Shown: positions 1-9,847, counted from the stretch's first letter. The stretch is DNA of 64,000 nt from Micromonospora yangpuensis (GCF_900091615.1 NZ_FMIA01000002.1:4154001-4218000), one strand, 5' to 3'. Program-made: numbers and translations. The notes: generated by a model not told the origin, from the letters alone.

Positions 1-3000
1 CGGGTGGGGGCGGGTGGGCTGCTGCGCAGGGCGAGCCACCCCTCGCGTGCGGTCAGGTCGGTCGGGAACCCGGCCTGCGGGCCGGGCGGGTCGTCGGTCT
101 CGGTCCAGCCCGTGGCGTCGCGCTCGCGCCAGGTCCAGCTCCGGCCCGGCTCGGCGGCCAGGGCGAGGCCGACCTCGTCCGCGCCGGTCAGCACCGGGGC
201 CACCAGGAAGCCGGTCTCCAGGCGGGCCAGCGCGTCGTGGTGGTGGGCGGTGTCCAGACGCACCGAGACGGTGGGCAGGATGCCGGTGGTGGCGTGGATC
301 GCTCCCGCGGGTTCCAGCAGCACCGTCAGCGTCTCGTCGGGCAGACCGAAGGCCAGCCGTAGCGGAGGATCGACGCCGGCTGCGGCCATCGCGGCGACGT
401 CGTGGTAGTCCGGGTCGAGAGCGCCGTCGGGCTGGTGCCGCCAGAAGCCCAACACGCCGTCGCCGAGCCGGCCGTGCTCACCGATCCGGACCGGGAAACG
501 TACCAGCGGAAAGCCGTTGGTCTCCCGGCCGGCCCGGCCGAGATCCTCACGGAACACGTTCCAGTCCTGGTGGATCGGGGGCGGACCGAGCAACTCCAGC
601 CCGACCGTGAGCCGGACCACCGCGACGGGTCGGCCGGTCAGCCGGGCCCGGAGCAGGTGAGCGCCGGCCTCCGCCGGCTCCACCGCGTCCAACGCGTCGT
701 CCAGTCCGCCGAGGAAGTCACCGACCCGGCCGGGGCCGTGCGCCCGCAGCCGGGAGACGACGGCCCGCAGCCCCGGATTGTCGATCTGTTCGACGGCGGG
801 CACGCCGCTGAGCGGGGCGGCCCGCCAGAGCGCCCACTCAGGTCGGTCCACGTCGGAGGTGGGATGGAGCGTGCCGAGCCACTCCCCCGTCTCGGCGTGG
901 ACCCGCAACCCGTCGTCGAGAAAATCGGGCAGCAGCCAGCCACAGACCGGTGTGGACTCGACCAGACCGCTGCACGGCTGATCGGTGCGGTCGGCGTCGA
1001 GCAGGCGCAGCCGCAGGCGGGCCGGTTGGGCCAGCCGGGGCGGCAACTCCACCCAGCCCGGTCGGGCGGAGACCCGCAACCGGTCAGTGGTGGCGAGCCG
1101 GTCCACCGGTACGTCGTGGCCGATGCCGAAGTTGTCCACCATGCGGATCCGGGCGACGCGCAACAGGCCGGCCCGGATCGGGTTGAAGTCGGCCAGCGGT
1201 ACGGGCGCCTGCCGGTTCTGGTCGGCGACCCGGTCCCGCACCTCGGCGGCGAGCTGCTGGTCGCCGGGGAACCCGAGCGGGTCGGCGACCGGCAGCTGCC
1301 GGGTCAGCCGGTGCATGACCAGGGCGTCGTTGAAGCCGCCGAGGCTCTGCGCGAGGTTGCTGCTCTCGTGTTCGGCCAGATGGGCGTAGGCGGCGGCGAG
1401 CAGCGGCAACCGGGGTTCGTCGCTCTGGTCGGCGCACCAGCGCAGCAGCCGCTCCGGCTCCTGCCGGGCCTGTTCAGGGGTGATCGGCTCGGCCCCGGCG
1501 ACCCGGTGCTCGTCGTTGCGGCGCAGCAACGGGGCGCCGGTGAGATACCGCAGGATCCGGGTGGAGAGCACCGTCCGGGCGGCGGAGGACAGCACGGTCA
1601 CGCCGGTGTAGCTGGTGGCCACCGCGTCGGCCACCGCCCGGCCCGGCCGGGGGGTCAACTCCACACCGTCGTGGGGTAGCCGGTAGCTGGCCTCGACGAA
1701 GCCCGGGTCGTAGTCCCGCCCGTCCGGTCCGAGGTTCGTGCCGGTGCGGGTCGGGAAGAACTCGACCTCCCAGTGCAGCAGCACCGGATGCCACGGCTGT
1801 CCGGTCCAGCGGCGCAGCGCCGGATGCGGCTCGTCGAGTGAGCTCAGGTAGGCGTCGATCCGGTCGCCGAGCTGGGCGAGGGTCTCCGCGTCGCTCGGCG
1901 CGGGCACCTCCAGCACCGCGCCGGGCAGCACTCCACCGGGATGCTCGTCGTCCCGGCCGTACCGGTCCGACGGAGTCGCGGAGGCACCGGTGAGCAGCAC
2001 CACCGGCTCGTTCGGCACGAAGTACGGGTCGTCGGGCAGCTGCTGCAACCGGTAGCCGAGCCCGTCGGGAACTGCGGCGTTCACCGAGTCCACCACCTGC
2101 TCCACCGCCCGCAGCGCGGTCAGCAGCCGGTGGGCCAGCGTGTCGCCCGTCCCGTCGGGCGGGAACTCGCCGGTCTCGGCCAGCAGCGCGTCCAGATCGG
2201 TCATCTCCTGCCGCAGGTACTGCGCGACCAGATCCGGATCGGGATAGTCGTGCGACTCCCCCGGCGGCGGGTAGGCGCAGACCAGGTAGCGGTGCCAGTC
2301 CGCGAAGAGGCGGCGGCGGGCCCCGTCGACGTCCGCCCCCGCCCTGTCGTACGCGGTCTGGGCGGCGTTCAACGCGACCAGCAGGTCACCCAGCTCGGTG
2401 GGGAGGTCCGCGCGTTCCCGGGCCGGCGCGGCGGCCCGGTCGCCGGCGGCGGCGACCAGCATCCCGGCATCGGTCTGGGCGGGCGCGTCGGCGGGCCGGA
2501 CCGTCCACCGCAGGCCGGCGGCGACCGGGGTGAACGCGCCGGTGTGCCGGGCCTCGGCGAGCCGGATCGGCAGGTCCAGTGCGGCGGCTTCCAGTTCGTC
2601 CGCGCTGACCAGCGCCGCCAGCAGCCGATCCATACTCTCGGCGGTGACACCGGGCAACGCGTCCCCGAGGTGGCCGGCGAGCGCCTCGGCGGCGGTGTCG
2701 GCGATCCGGACACCACTGTCGTCGACGCCGGGCGGAACGGTGGTGACCCCCTCCTCGTCGAAGATCAGCCGACCGACGCAGACCATCCGCTCGGGCGCGG
2801 CACCATCGACCCGGGTGGTGGACCAGCCGAGCCGGTCGGCGATCTGGTCGGCCCACCCGTCGACCTCACCGACCGCCAGGGCGCGGGCCAGCTCGTCGAA
2901 ATCCCCCCGGGAATAGAATCCGAGCAGGTCGTAGCGGGTTCCGGCCGGCGGACGCTCGCGGTGGTCCGGGTCGAAGAACCCGAAGACGCTGTACGAGTTC

Positions 3001-3530
3001 GGGTAGCTGGCGGCGAAGCTCGGCTCCCCGTAGCCGAGAGCAGTCAGCCGGGCCACCCGGTCGACATCGGTGCCGGGCCAGTCGGCCAGCGGCAACGTCC
3101 GGCCCAGCCGACGGTAGGGGCGGCCGGTCGTACCGGGCGGGTCGTCGGGCGTCAGGGGGTAGCCGACCGCGTCCCCCTCGTCGCGTAGGGCGTCGCTCTC
3201 CACCACCCACCGCGCCCGACCACCGTCCCGGTCGGTCCGGGTGACCAGCCACCGGTCAGGCACCCGGGGCGGCTCGTCGCCGTGGGTCAGCCGGGTGAGC
3301 GTGTCCGGCAGCGACCAGTGCAGGTGGACACCGGGGGGAAGGGTGAACTCCTGCTCGAACGCAGCGCAGAGCACCGCGTCGCTGAGGAACGGCTGGTCCT
3401 GGTTGACGTCGCGTCCGCTGCGCAGGTCCAGGTAGGGCAGGCGACTGAAGTCGGCCACCGGGCCGGTGACGTTCCGCTCGGCGGCGAGCCACAACGCATC
3501 GATGCGGACCGGCACGGCGAGCACACGCAT
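1..3530 (-). CDS. Very large protein of unknown function, 3' end beyond left edge
   Basis: One uninterrupted reading frame of 1,176 codons runs leftward from ATG at 3530 and leaves the window with no stop; spot checks near the start, the middle and the left end stay open. The start is supported by an AAGGGA ribosome binding site about 7 nt upstream. The N-terminus begins MRVLAVPVRIDALWLA and carries the phrase LPPGVHLHWSLPDTL near residue 67. No signal peptide or membrane segment is apparent, and the protein is rich in Asp, Arg and Pro. I do not recognise a catalytic domain. Proteins starting with a similar motif are known to me only as uncharacterised, so I assign no function. It reads away from the decayed cluster to its right. 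Confidence 0.85.
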   Translation of the reverse strand, partial: MRVLAVPVRIDALWLAAERNVTGPVADFSRLPYLDLRSGRDVNQDQPFLSDAVLCAAFEQEFTLPPGVHLHWSLPDTLTRLTHGDEPPRVPDRWLVTRTDRDGGRARWVVESDALRDEGDAVGYPLTPDDPPGTTGRPYRRLGRTLPLADWPGTDVDRVARLTALGYGEPSFAASYPNSYSVFGFFDPDHRERPPAGTRYDLLGFYSRGDFDELARALAVGEVDGWADQIADRLGWSTTRVDGAAPERMVCVGRLIFDEEGVTTVPPGVDDSGVRIADTAAEALAGHLGDALPGVTAESMDRLLAALVSADELEAAALDLPIRLAEARHTGAFTPVAAGLRWTVRPADAPAQTDAGMLVAAAGDRAAAPARERADLPTELGDLLVALNAAQTAYDRAGADVDGARRRLFADWHRYLVCAYPPPGESHDYPDPDLVAQYLRQEMTDLDALLAETGEFPPDGTGDTLAHRLLTALRAVEQVVDSVNAAVPDGLGYRLQQLPDDPYFVPNEPVVLLTGASATPSDRYGRDDEHPGGVLPGAVLEVPAPSDAETLAQLGDRIDAYLSSLDEPHPALRRWTGQPWHPVLLHWEVEFFPTRTGTNLGPDGRDYDPGFVEASYRLPHDGVELTPRPGRAVADAVATSYTGVTVLSSAARTVLSTRILRYLTGAPLLRRNDEHRVAGAEPITPEQARQEPERLLRWCADQSDEPRLPLLAAAYAHLAEHESSNLAQSLGGFNDALVMHRLTRQLPVADPLGFPGDQQLAAEVRDRVADQNRQAPVPLADFNPIRAGLLRVARIRMVDNFGIGHDVPVDRLATTDRLRVSARPGWVELPPRLAQPARLRLRLLDADRTDQPCSGLVESTPVCGWLLPDFLDDGLRVHAETGEWLGTLHPTSDVDRPEWALWRAAPLSGVPAVEQIDNPGLRAVVSRLRAHGPGRVGDFLGGLDDALDAVEPAEAGAHLLRARLTGRPVAVVRLTVGLELLGPPPIHQDWNVFREDLGRAGRETNGFPLVRFPVRIGEHGRLGDGVLGFWRHQPDGALDPDYHDVAAMAAAGVDPPLRLAFGLPDETLTVLLEPAGAIHATTGILPTVSVRLDTAHHHDALARLETGFLVAPVLTGADEVGLALAAEPGRSWTWRERDATGWTETDDPPGPQAGFPTDLTAREGWLALRSSPPAPT

Positions 3531-3854
3531 GGCGGCATCCCTTGAGGCAGATGGCAGGTGGTGGCCCGCCATCAAACCCGCGGGCGAAACCGCGGTTACG
3601 GCTGCGGATCCACATTAGACTGTTACCAGCATCGAGAACAGTGCCGGGGATGCCCACCGTCCACAGGACGATCCCGCTCGGCGCGAAGATCCGGAATGGC
3701 GGACCCGGGAGTCGAACCCCTATGCCTGCCCTCGGCGCGCCAGGCGTCCGGAGCTTCTTCGCCGCAGCCGCCCGTCAACCCACGTCGTGGTGAGTCGTCG
3801 ATCCGACAACTCACCCACGACCATGACGAGCCGTTCGAACTACCGCTGCCGCTA
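3531..3854. other. Intergenic stretch with a tRNA 3'-end-like fragment
   Basis: No gene is supported here. On the minus strand, 3697-3719 read like the T-arm and acceptor end of a tRNA (GGGTTCGACTCCC followed by GGGTCCGCCA). Upstream sequence does not fold into convincing D and anticodon arms, and only about five acceptor pairs (GGCGG/CCGCC) can be proposed. It may be the tRNA-derived half of an integration site or a tRNA remnant. The stretch sits exactly where ordinary sequence gives way to decayed accessory genes. Confidence 0.35.
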
Positions 3855-4139
3855 CTAGTCCTGCCAGACGTTCAGTGCCCAGGCCAGGACGTACCAGACG
3901 CAGACGTACTCCCGCCCGGAAGCGACTCCGGCGATGTGGCAGGTGATCGGGTCGGGAAAGACACCCTGAAGCCCCCACCCACCCGCCGCCATCGTGACGG
4001 GAACCACACTCGAAGCCGCGTTGACGGCGGGCACCGGGGCGGCTTGGGCAGCCCCGACCGTCATGCCCAGGCAACTGGCCACCAAGGTGACCACCACCAT
4101 GGTCTGGGCCAGTCGCTGCCGCAGGGATCTTTTGCGCAT
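3855..4139 (-). CDS. Small secreted protein of unknown function
   Basis: A 94-residue protein starting at ATG 4139. This start is chosen over an upstream in-frame ATG because GGGAGGAG lies 5-6 nt before it. Residues 1-33 form a classical Sec signal peptide: Arg/Lys-rich N-region, hydrophobic core TMVVVTLVASCLGM, and a cleavage site of AxA type at AQA. The mature part of about 60 residues contains two cysteines (in ITCHIAG and YVCVWY) that could form one disulfide, and an aromatic C-terminus. No family is recognised. It has no operon partner; its neighbours are an intergenic stretch and a truncated dioxygenase on the other strand. Confidence 0.6.
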   Translation of the reverse strand: MRKRSLRQRLAQTMVVVTLVASCLGMTVGAAQAAPVPAVNAASSVVPVTMAAGGWGLQGVFPDPITCHIAGVASGREYVCVWYVLAWALNVWQD

Positions 4140-4209
4140 CAGGCTCCTCCCACGCCCCAGGCCCAACGTTCGACCGTGGGCGTCCGTCGATGAATCGTTG
4201 CGGCACATG

Positions 4210-5019
4210 CTAAGCCGGGGAGGAGCACTGTTCGTCGGTCCACAATCCGACTACCGGTGGTGGGCGAGTGCGGGAACAGCCGCGAGGCGGTCGACCTCAC
4301 CGGCCGGCTGCGCCCGGACGGGACCTCCCGGCGGTGCTGCCGAAGGTGCCGACGGCCTGCGGCACCCGCTGCTCCGGGTGCCGCACCTCACGTGCCGAGG
4401 TCTGTACGACCTCATTCACACGCCGGCGATCCTGGAGTATGTGGAGGATCTCCTCGGCCCGAACATCGTTGCCTGGGGTACGACCGTCTTCTGCAAACTA
4501 CCCGGCGACCCGAAGGAGGTCGTCCTTCACCAGGATGCCGCCTACTGGCCGTTCACGCCGACGAAGACAGTGACCGCCTGGCTCGCAGTCGACGACAGCA
4601 ACGAGGACAACGCCGCGATGCGGTTCGTTCCCGGAAGTCACCTGTACGGTGCGCTCGCCCACGAGGATCTGCCGCTCGACGGTACGCGTGTCGCCAAACG
4701 CCAGGTGATCGATGCGCACCGCTGCACCGATCGATATGTGAACACGCTTGCGGCCGGTCAGGTGTCGCTCCACTCCGACCTGCTGTTGCATGGCTCTCCG
4801 GCGAACCTATCCGGCCGCCGTCGTACCGGTCTGACCATCCGGTACGCGGCAGCCGAGGTACGCGCCCTGGCGGGCTGGGAGTGGTGCTATGGCGGTGGAG
4901 TCCACTGTCGGGGGACAGTGCCGCAGCACTGGCCCAACAGACGGCGACCGAGCGGGGAGCGACCTGATCTCATGGCCAGCATCACGAATAGCGGCATCCG
5001 CCTGCCGTCGGCCGATTGA
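4210..5019 (+). pseudogene. Phytanoyl-CoA dioxygenase (PhyH) family, 5'-truncated
   Basis: The frame encodes a recognisable Fe(II)/2-oxoglutarate dioxygenase of the PhyH family. Visible features are HTPAILEYVEDLLGPNI, the iron-binding HxD in LHQDAAYW, the MRFVPGSHL segment, and the distal His and Arg in LHGSPAN and RRTGLTIRY, ending at 5019. About the first 80-90 residues expected of the family are missing: before roughly 4360 the frame is low-complexity and unlike PhyH, and no good start or ribosome site leads into it. GAGGAG near 4221 is followed by sequence that does not continue the family. Such enzymes are common tailoring hydroxylases or halogenases in natural-product clusters. I call it a pseudogene; an assembly error at the 5' end is the alternative. 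Confidence 0.7.
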
Positions 5020-5037
5020 TGGCAACCGACCGTATGG

Positions 5038-6223
5038 TCAGCCTGGCGCCCGTCCCCGCACCGGCATCCGCTCCATACCCAGCCGCTCGACCAGCCCCAC
5101 CATCTCCCGCAACGGGGGCTGCCCTGCTATCGACGCCGCGACCCTGGCCGCAGCCTGCCGGTAACGTGACTCCGTGAGCACCACGTTCAGCGCCTCACGG
5201 AGGCTTCCTGCGGAGCGTTCGCCCTCGTTCAGGACGACACCGGCACCGAGTGCCGCGACCCGCGCCGCGTTCGGGGTGTCGTCCGCCGCGCCGAGGGGCA
5301 TGGTGACCACGGGAATCCCGCGACGCAACGGTCCCATCAGTGACCCGTAGCCACTGTGGCAGATCACCACATCGGTGTGCGCGAGCACGGCGGCCTGAGG
5401 AACGAACCGTTCGATGCGGATGTGGCCGGGCATTCGGCCGAAGGAGGCGGGGTCGATGTCGCGTCCCACGGTGGCCAAGGCGTGAACGGGCTCGTCCCGG
5501 AGTACGTCGAATATCATCTCGAACAGCCCTGGAGTCGTGTTGTAGAAGGTCCCGAGCGTGACGTAGATGAAGGGCCGGCCATCATCGGCCCCGCGCAACC
5601 ACTCGGGGGCGGTATGCGAATTTGCAGGCTCTGGAAACGGCTGGAACAGGTGAGTGGTGGGGCCCATCACCCGGGGTGAGAACCATCCGACGGGCGCGGA
5701 GAGAAAATGCAGCCACCGGTTAAGGCTGACGAGTTTCGGGTCCGGTGCCAACCCGACAGCCGCTCGGGCGCTGCCGGACAGATCACCGGCCGTGGCTGCC
5801 AACAACTTACCCGGGGTAGGCGCGAAGTCGAAAACAGCCACCGGAAGATCCGTCAACTCCCCCGCCAGCCAGGCAGCAAACGCGGTGGTCTCCCGCATCA
5901 GGATCTGCGGCTGCCAGTTGGCTATCGCATCGAGCAGCGCTGGCACCTGACGTACCCCATGGTCGAGATAGCGGCCGAGGGCTACTCGCCCTCGCTCCAC
6001 CGGCAGCCGGGCGTCCTGCAACGCCTTGTACTCCGCAGAGGGCTCTGTCGCGGCCGTCGGCGCACAGCGCGATGGTTTCGATCCCCGTTTCGCGAGCGGG
6101 CGCGACGAAGTGGTCCGGGACGGCCAGCGCCACGTCGTGACCCGATGCGGCGAGCGCCTGGGCCAGAGAGACGATGGGATAGAGGTGCCCAAAAGCGCCG
6201 ACGGAATTGCAGGGGATGCGCAT
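5038..6223 (-). pseudogene. Macrolide-type (GT1/MGT) glycosyltransferase with frameshift
   Basis: The N-terminal 60 residues (MRIPCNSVGAFGHLYPIV, typical of GT-B sugar transferases of the UGT/MGT group) are in one frame. From about 6050 onward homology continues in another frame (EYKALQDARLP to the end). The C-terminal nucleotide-sugar site is intact: FIYVTLGTFYN, RIERFVPQAAVLAHTDVVICHSGYGS, and the IPVVTMPLGAADDTPNAARV region. Restoring a single base near 6043-6053 would join the frames into a full-length protein of about 395 residues, the normal family size. The start at 6223 has GGAAG upstream; an ATG at 6241 is possible. It would glycosylate a small molecule. It is divergent from the MFS exporter, consistent with a make-and-export pair, now broken unless the shift is a sequencing error. 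Confidence 0.8.
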
Positions 6224-6300
6224 TTCAACCACTTCCGTCATGCTGTGACAATCGACCGGGTGGGATGCTCACTCTACCCGCCGGACAGAGATGGCAACCG

Positions 6301-7617
6301 ATGGGTATCGTAGCTTCCTCGTTGTGGAGGGACCGCGACTTCATGTCGCTGTGGCTTGGGCAGGCGATCAGTGATCTCGGTGCGGGGATCACCGCGCTCG
6401 CCCTACCGCTGGCTGTCGTGACGCTGCTGGACGCCAGCGCCTTCGAGGTCGGCCTGCTCACTGCCCTCGCCTCAGTCGGATGGCTGATCGTCGCGCTACC
6501 GGCCGGCGCGGTGATCGACCGGACCCGCAAACGCCGACTGATGATCATTTGTGACGTCGTACGGGGCGTCGGGCTCGCCTCGGTGCCGCTCACCGCCGCC
6601 CTCTGGCACCTCACCATCTGGCACCTCTACCTGGTCAGTCTGCTGCTCGGCATCTTCGCGGTCTTCTTCGAGGTAGCGTGTCAGAGCTACCTCGCCTCGC
6701 TGCTGACTCGCGAGCGACTCGTGGAGGGCATCGGTCGAGTCGGAACAACCAACGCCCTTGCCGCCGTCCTCGGTCCCACCCTGGCCGGCGTCCTGACCTC
6801 CCTGCTCGGCAGCGCCGCCCGTGTCCTCGCCGTCGACTGCCTGTCATTCCTGGCCAGCATCGTCTCGTTGCTGCTGATCCGTCGACCCGAGCCTTCGCCC
6901 CGACCGCGAACTCCCGGCCCATGGCTTCCCGACCTTCGTCGCGACATCGCAGCTGGCCTACGCTTCGTGCTGAACCACTGGGTGATGCGCAGGGTTCTCG
7001 TGGCCAGCACGGCCGCGAATGCTTTCGACGCCATGGTCGCGGCACTGATCGTGGTCTTCCTCGCCAGGGACCTCTACGCCGATCCGAAAACGATCGGCGT
7101 GACGCTGGCGATCGGCGGCGTGGGCGGCGTGGTCGGCGGAATGGTCGCCAATCCGATGGCGAGATGGCTCGGCCCGGCCCGGGCACTCTGGGCCGGCAAG
7201 CTCTACCTGGGCGCGTCGACTCTGTGCCTGCCGCTCGCGGAACCCGGGTGGGGCATCTACCTCGTCTCGGCGGCGCTCTTTGTGACCGGGGTGGTGACCG
7301 TCTCGTACAACGTGCTCCAAATCGCCTACCGGCAGTCGATCTGCCCACCAGAACTCAGGGGCCGGATGAACGCCAGTGTCCGTTGGATAATCCGCAGCCT
7401 CGTGCCCATGGGCGCCTTGATCGCCGGTGCCCTCGCCATACCACTCGGGGTACGTACGACCCTCGCGATCGCGGTCGTCGGATCGTGGCTGGCCGTCATG
7501 CCCATCGTCCTGTCACCGTTGCGGCTCGCCCGGGATCTGCCGGACGCGCTCGAACCGTCGGACCCGGGCACCGAGCCGGCCGCAATGATCACTCCGGCGT
7601 CGCCGCCGTCACGATGA
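6301..7617 (+). CDS. MFS transporter (EntS-like exporter)
   Basis: A 438-residue integral membrane protein with about twelve hydrophobic segments and the N-terminal layout of the MFS_3/enterobactin-exporter group (LWRDRDFMSLWLGQAISDLGAGITALALP). The loop GAVIDRTRKRRLMI between helices 2 and 3 is the MFS signature. It starts at ATG 6301; upstream ribosome-site sequence is weak. Members of this group export siderophores, macrolides or drugs by proton antiport. It faces away from the frameshifted glycosyltransferase and its last 29 bp overlap the convergent phosphotransferase/condensation fusion. No broken feature is seen. The substrate is unknown; a product of the decayed cluster or general drug efflux are both possible. 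Confidence 0.85.
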   Translation: MGIVASSLWRDRDFMSLWLGQAISDLGAGITALALPLAVVTLLDASAFEVGLLTALASVGWLIVALPAGAVIDRTRKRRLMIICDVVRGVGLASVPLTAALWHLTIWHLYLVSLLLGIFAVFFEVACQSYLASLLTRERLVEGIGRVGTTNALAAVLGPTLAGVLTSLLGSAARVLAVDCLSFLASIVSLLLIRRPEPSPRPRTPGPWLPDLRRDIAAGLRFVLNHWVMRRVLVASTAANAFDAMVAALIVVFLARDLYADPKTIGVTLAIGGVGGVVGGMVANPMARWLGPARALWAGKLYLGASTLCLPLAEPGWGIYLVSAALFVTGVVTVSYNVLQIAYRQSICPPELRGRMNASVRWIIRSLVPMGALIAGALAIPLGVRTTLAIAVVGSWLAVMPIVLSPLRLARDLPDALEPSDPGTEPAAMITPASPPSR

Positions 7618-8941
7618 TCTGCTGGAGACGCAGGAGAAAGTCCCGCAGCGGTTCGTAATCCGGCGCGGATCCCACCCGGAGGGTGCAGACGACCGGCCGC
7701 CCACCATCGATCACCAGGTAGAAAGGGAAGCCGTTGTCCCGCCCATGGTCACGAGTCGTGATCGTCCAGGCGTCGGGATCCTCGGAACCCACCACCGTTG
7801 AAGAGACGGCCTCCGCCGGCGGGATGAAGTTGAAGAAGCTCTGGAACCCGCGCCCTGCGCCGTTGTAGCCCGTCCTCGCCTCGATCGGGGCCAGGGCGTC
7901 AACGTCGTAGCAGCCGTACCGGTAGGCGACAATACTCTCCGCATACAGCCGAGACGTGAAGGATGCGAAGTCCTCGTCAGGCCGCGTCCGCACCAGGACC
8001 GGCACCAGCTGATTCATCGAGCTGACCAGATTTCGCCAACGGGCCGTGACCCGGTTACTTGCCAGCAGTCCAATCAAGAATCGGCCCTGCTGCAGGCTGT
8101 CGGCCAAGATACGGCAGTACGCGGCGTAGAGAACACTCTGGGCAGAGATGGAAAGGCGGGCGGCGAGGCGGTCGACGCCGGTCGTGACCGGCATGGAGCG
8201 TAGCGTCGCCCATCGGGCTGTGGAGGTGGTGGGCGCTGCCGCCGCTGGCGGCGGCGCCGCGTCCGTCACCCGCTTCCAGTAATCGAGGCTGGCGTCACGG
8301 CGCATCGCCCAGGCGGACGAGTGCTGCTCGTCGGTGACATCGCGGCACCGCGGGGTATGGCCGCCGCCGATCAGCCACGGCACGAGCAGCGCCAGTTCCA
8401 CCCACGACGCCGCCCTGGTCGTGTACGCCCAGTCCATGATCCGCAGACCACCGGCGGTGACGATCAGGTTGGTGGGATTCAGATCGGAGTGGACGAGCAT
8501 CCTCCCGGCCATCGCCGGCAACTCGAACCCGCACCGGGCTGCCGGGTCGTACCAGGTGCCTTCCGGCGCGGGGGTCTCCTGCAACGCCGTCAACCCGACC
8601 GCCAGCAACTCCAGATCCGGACTGCCGGGCGACAACACGGGGTGGGGACCCTCGAGATACTCGGTCCCCACCACCAGCCAACCGGCAGACTCGAAATCCC
8701 ACAGCACCGTAGGCGCACATCCGCCGACAGCCCTCGTCGCCGCCACCTCGTAGCGCAACGACCGGACGCCCATGTCGCGAGAAGCCGCCTTCACGAAGAC
8801 CCGACCACCCCGCCCCACCACGGCCGCGGCGACCTCCGCGTGATCACCGTGGCAGGCCGGCACCACGTCGAGCACATCACCGAGACGCTCGGCGATCGCT
8901 GTCGTCACGTCCTCCGGCAGAACGTTCCAGCCACGGCGCAC
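7589..8941 (-). CDS. Phosphotransferase (APH-like) fused to half an NRPS condensation domain
   Basis: A 450-residue chimera. The GTG start at 8941 is chosen because GGGGGAG lies 6 nt before it; longer ORF starts have no such site. Residues 1-212 resemble an aminoglycoside/choline phosphotransferase: GRVFVKAASRD holds the ATP-binding Lys, HSDLNPTN (151-158) is the catalytic Brenner motif, and IMDWAY (Asp170) is the metal-binding Asp. The usual C-terminal helices are missing. From DYWKRV (220-222) onward the sequence is the C-terminal half of an NRPS condensation domain, with SSMNQLVPVLVRTRP, FQSFFNFIPP and DNGFPFYLVIDGG. The HHxxxDG catalytic motif of such domains belongs to the missing half, so condensation activity is not expected. 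The junction near 8296 is in frame, suggesting a deletion between two former genes. Confidence 0.75.
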   Translation of the reverse strand: MRRGWNVLPEDVTTAIAERLGDVLDVVPACHGDHAEVAAAVVGRGGRVFVKAASRDMGVRSLRYEVAATRAVGGCAPTVLWDFESAGWLVVGTEYLEGPHPVLSPGSPDLELLAVGLTALQETPAPEGTWYDPAARCGFELPAMAGRMLVHSDLNPTNLIVTAGGLRIMDWAYTTRAASWVELALLVPWLIGGGHTPRCRDVTDEQHSSAWAMRRDASLDYWKRVTDAAPPPAAAAPTTSTARWATLRSMPVTTGVDRLAARLSISAQSVLYAAYCRILADSLQQGRFLIGLLASNRVTARWRNLVSSMNQLVPVLVRTRPDEDFASFTSRLYAESIVAYRYGCYDVDALAPIEARTGYNGAGRGFQSFFNFIPPAEAVSSTVVGSEDPDAWTITTRDHGRDNGFPFYLVIDGGRPVVCTLRVGSAPDYEPLRDFLLRLQQIIVTAATPE

Positions 8942-9205
8942 CGAACACTCCCCCGTCAGATCATGCTCAGGCCGAGGCGGGTTCGGCGGACACCACGACT
9001 CAACCGACCCGACCAGAATTCCATGTCGAGCTGGTGGCCGGTGACCCCGCAACGCAGCCAGCGGGTGGACAATGTCGGCACCGTCGCGGACGGCCTTGCG
9101 GATGCAGGCACTGACTAACGCCACTATTTGTAGAGTCCCGAGCCCGCGGCCACGTTCCGGACGAGCCGTCGCGCTCAGCTGCGCCAATATCGCATAAGGA
9201 TCGAC

Positions 9206-9844
9206 ATGGAACCACCCGACTCCACCGCACCGACGTTGGTGATCATCCGGGGTAACTCAGGAAGCGGGAAGACCACCACCGCACGCGAGGTACGCCGCCG
9301 CTACGGCCGGGGCGCCGCCCTCCTCGAACAGGACTACCTCCGCCGGATCATCCTGCGGGAACACGACAGCACCCACATCGACCCGGTCGCCCCCACCTTC
9401 ATCACCACGACCGCCCGCACCGCCCTCGACCTCGGCTACCACGTCATCCTCGAAGGCATCCTGCACACCGAACGCTACGCACCAGCCCTCCACCACCTCA
9501 TCGACCACCACCCGGGCCCCACCGCCGTCTACTACCTCGACGTCCCGTACGACGAAACCCTCCGCCGACACGCCACCCGCACCGAACCCATCCCCGTCAC
9601 CCCCGACCAGATGCGCCACTGGTACACCCACCTCGACCTCCTCGGCACCCCCGACGAGATCACCATCCCCGAACACCACACCCTCGACCAGACCGTCACC
9701 ACGATCCTGCACACCAGCGGCCTCACCACCACCCCCGCCCACACACCCTGCCCACGACGCTGCCGACACTGCACCGCATCCGAGAAGCCCGATCCTGGTG
9801 AGGCGCAACGCCGCGACGACGGCCTACAGTGCGACCGGGGGTAG
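9206..9844 (+). CDS. P-loop kinase (AAA_33/zeta-toxin-like fold)
   Basis: A 212-residue protein with a Walker A motif GNSGSGKT at residues 16-23, a following ALLEQDYLRR segment typical of small-molecule kinases, and the lid-like Arg-rich segment YDETLRRHATR. This arrangement is seen in AAA_33 kinases, including chloramphenicol phosphotransferase-like and zeta-toxin-like enzymes. The substrate cannot be read from sequence. The last 30 residues contain a CPRRCRHC cluster. The gene ends three bases before the deaminase toxin, so the two are likely cotranscribed. It could be a metabolic kinase that happens to lead the operon or a part of the toxin system; I favour neither strongly. Confidence 0.7.
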   Translation: MEPPDSTAPTLVIIRGNSGSGKTTTAREVRRRYGRGAALLEQDYLRRIILREHDSTHIDPVAPTFITTTARTALDLGYHVILEGILHTERYAPALHHLIDHHPGPTAVYYLDVPYDETLRRHATRTEPIPVTPDQMRHWYTHLDLLGTPDEITIPEHHTLDQTVTTILHTSGLTTTPAHTPCPRRCRHCTASEKPDPGEAQRRDDGLQCDRG

Positions 9845-9847
9845 GGA

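Noticed and set aside
3690..3790. Complete tRNA gene on the minus strand
   Set aside because: The T-arm and acceptor end look right, but no matching D or anticodon arm and only a partial acceptor stem can be built.
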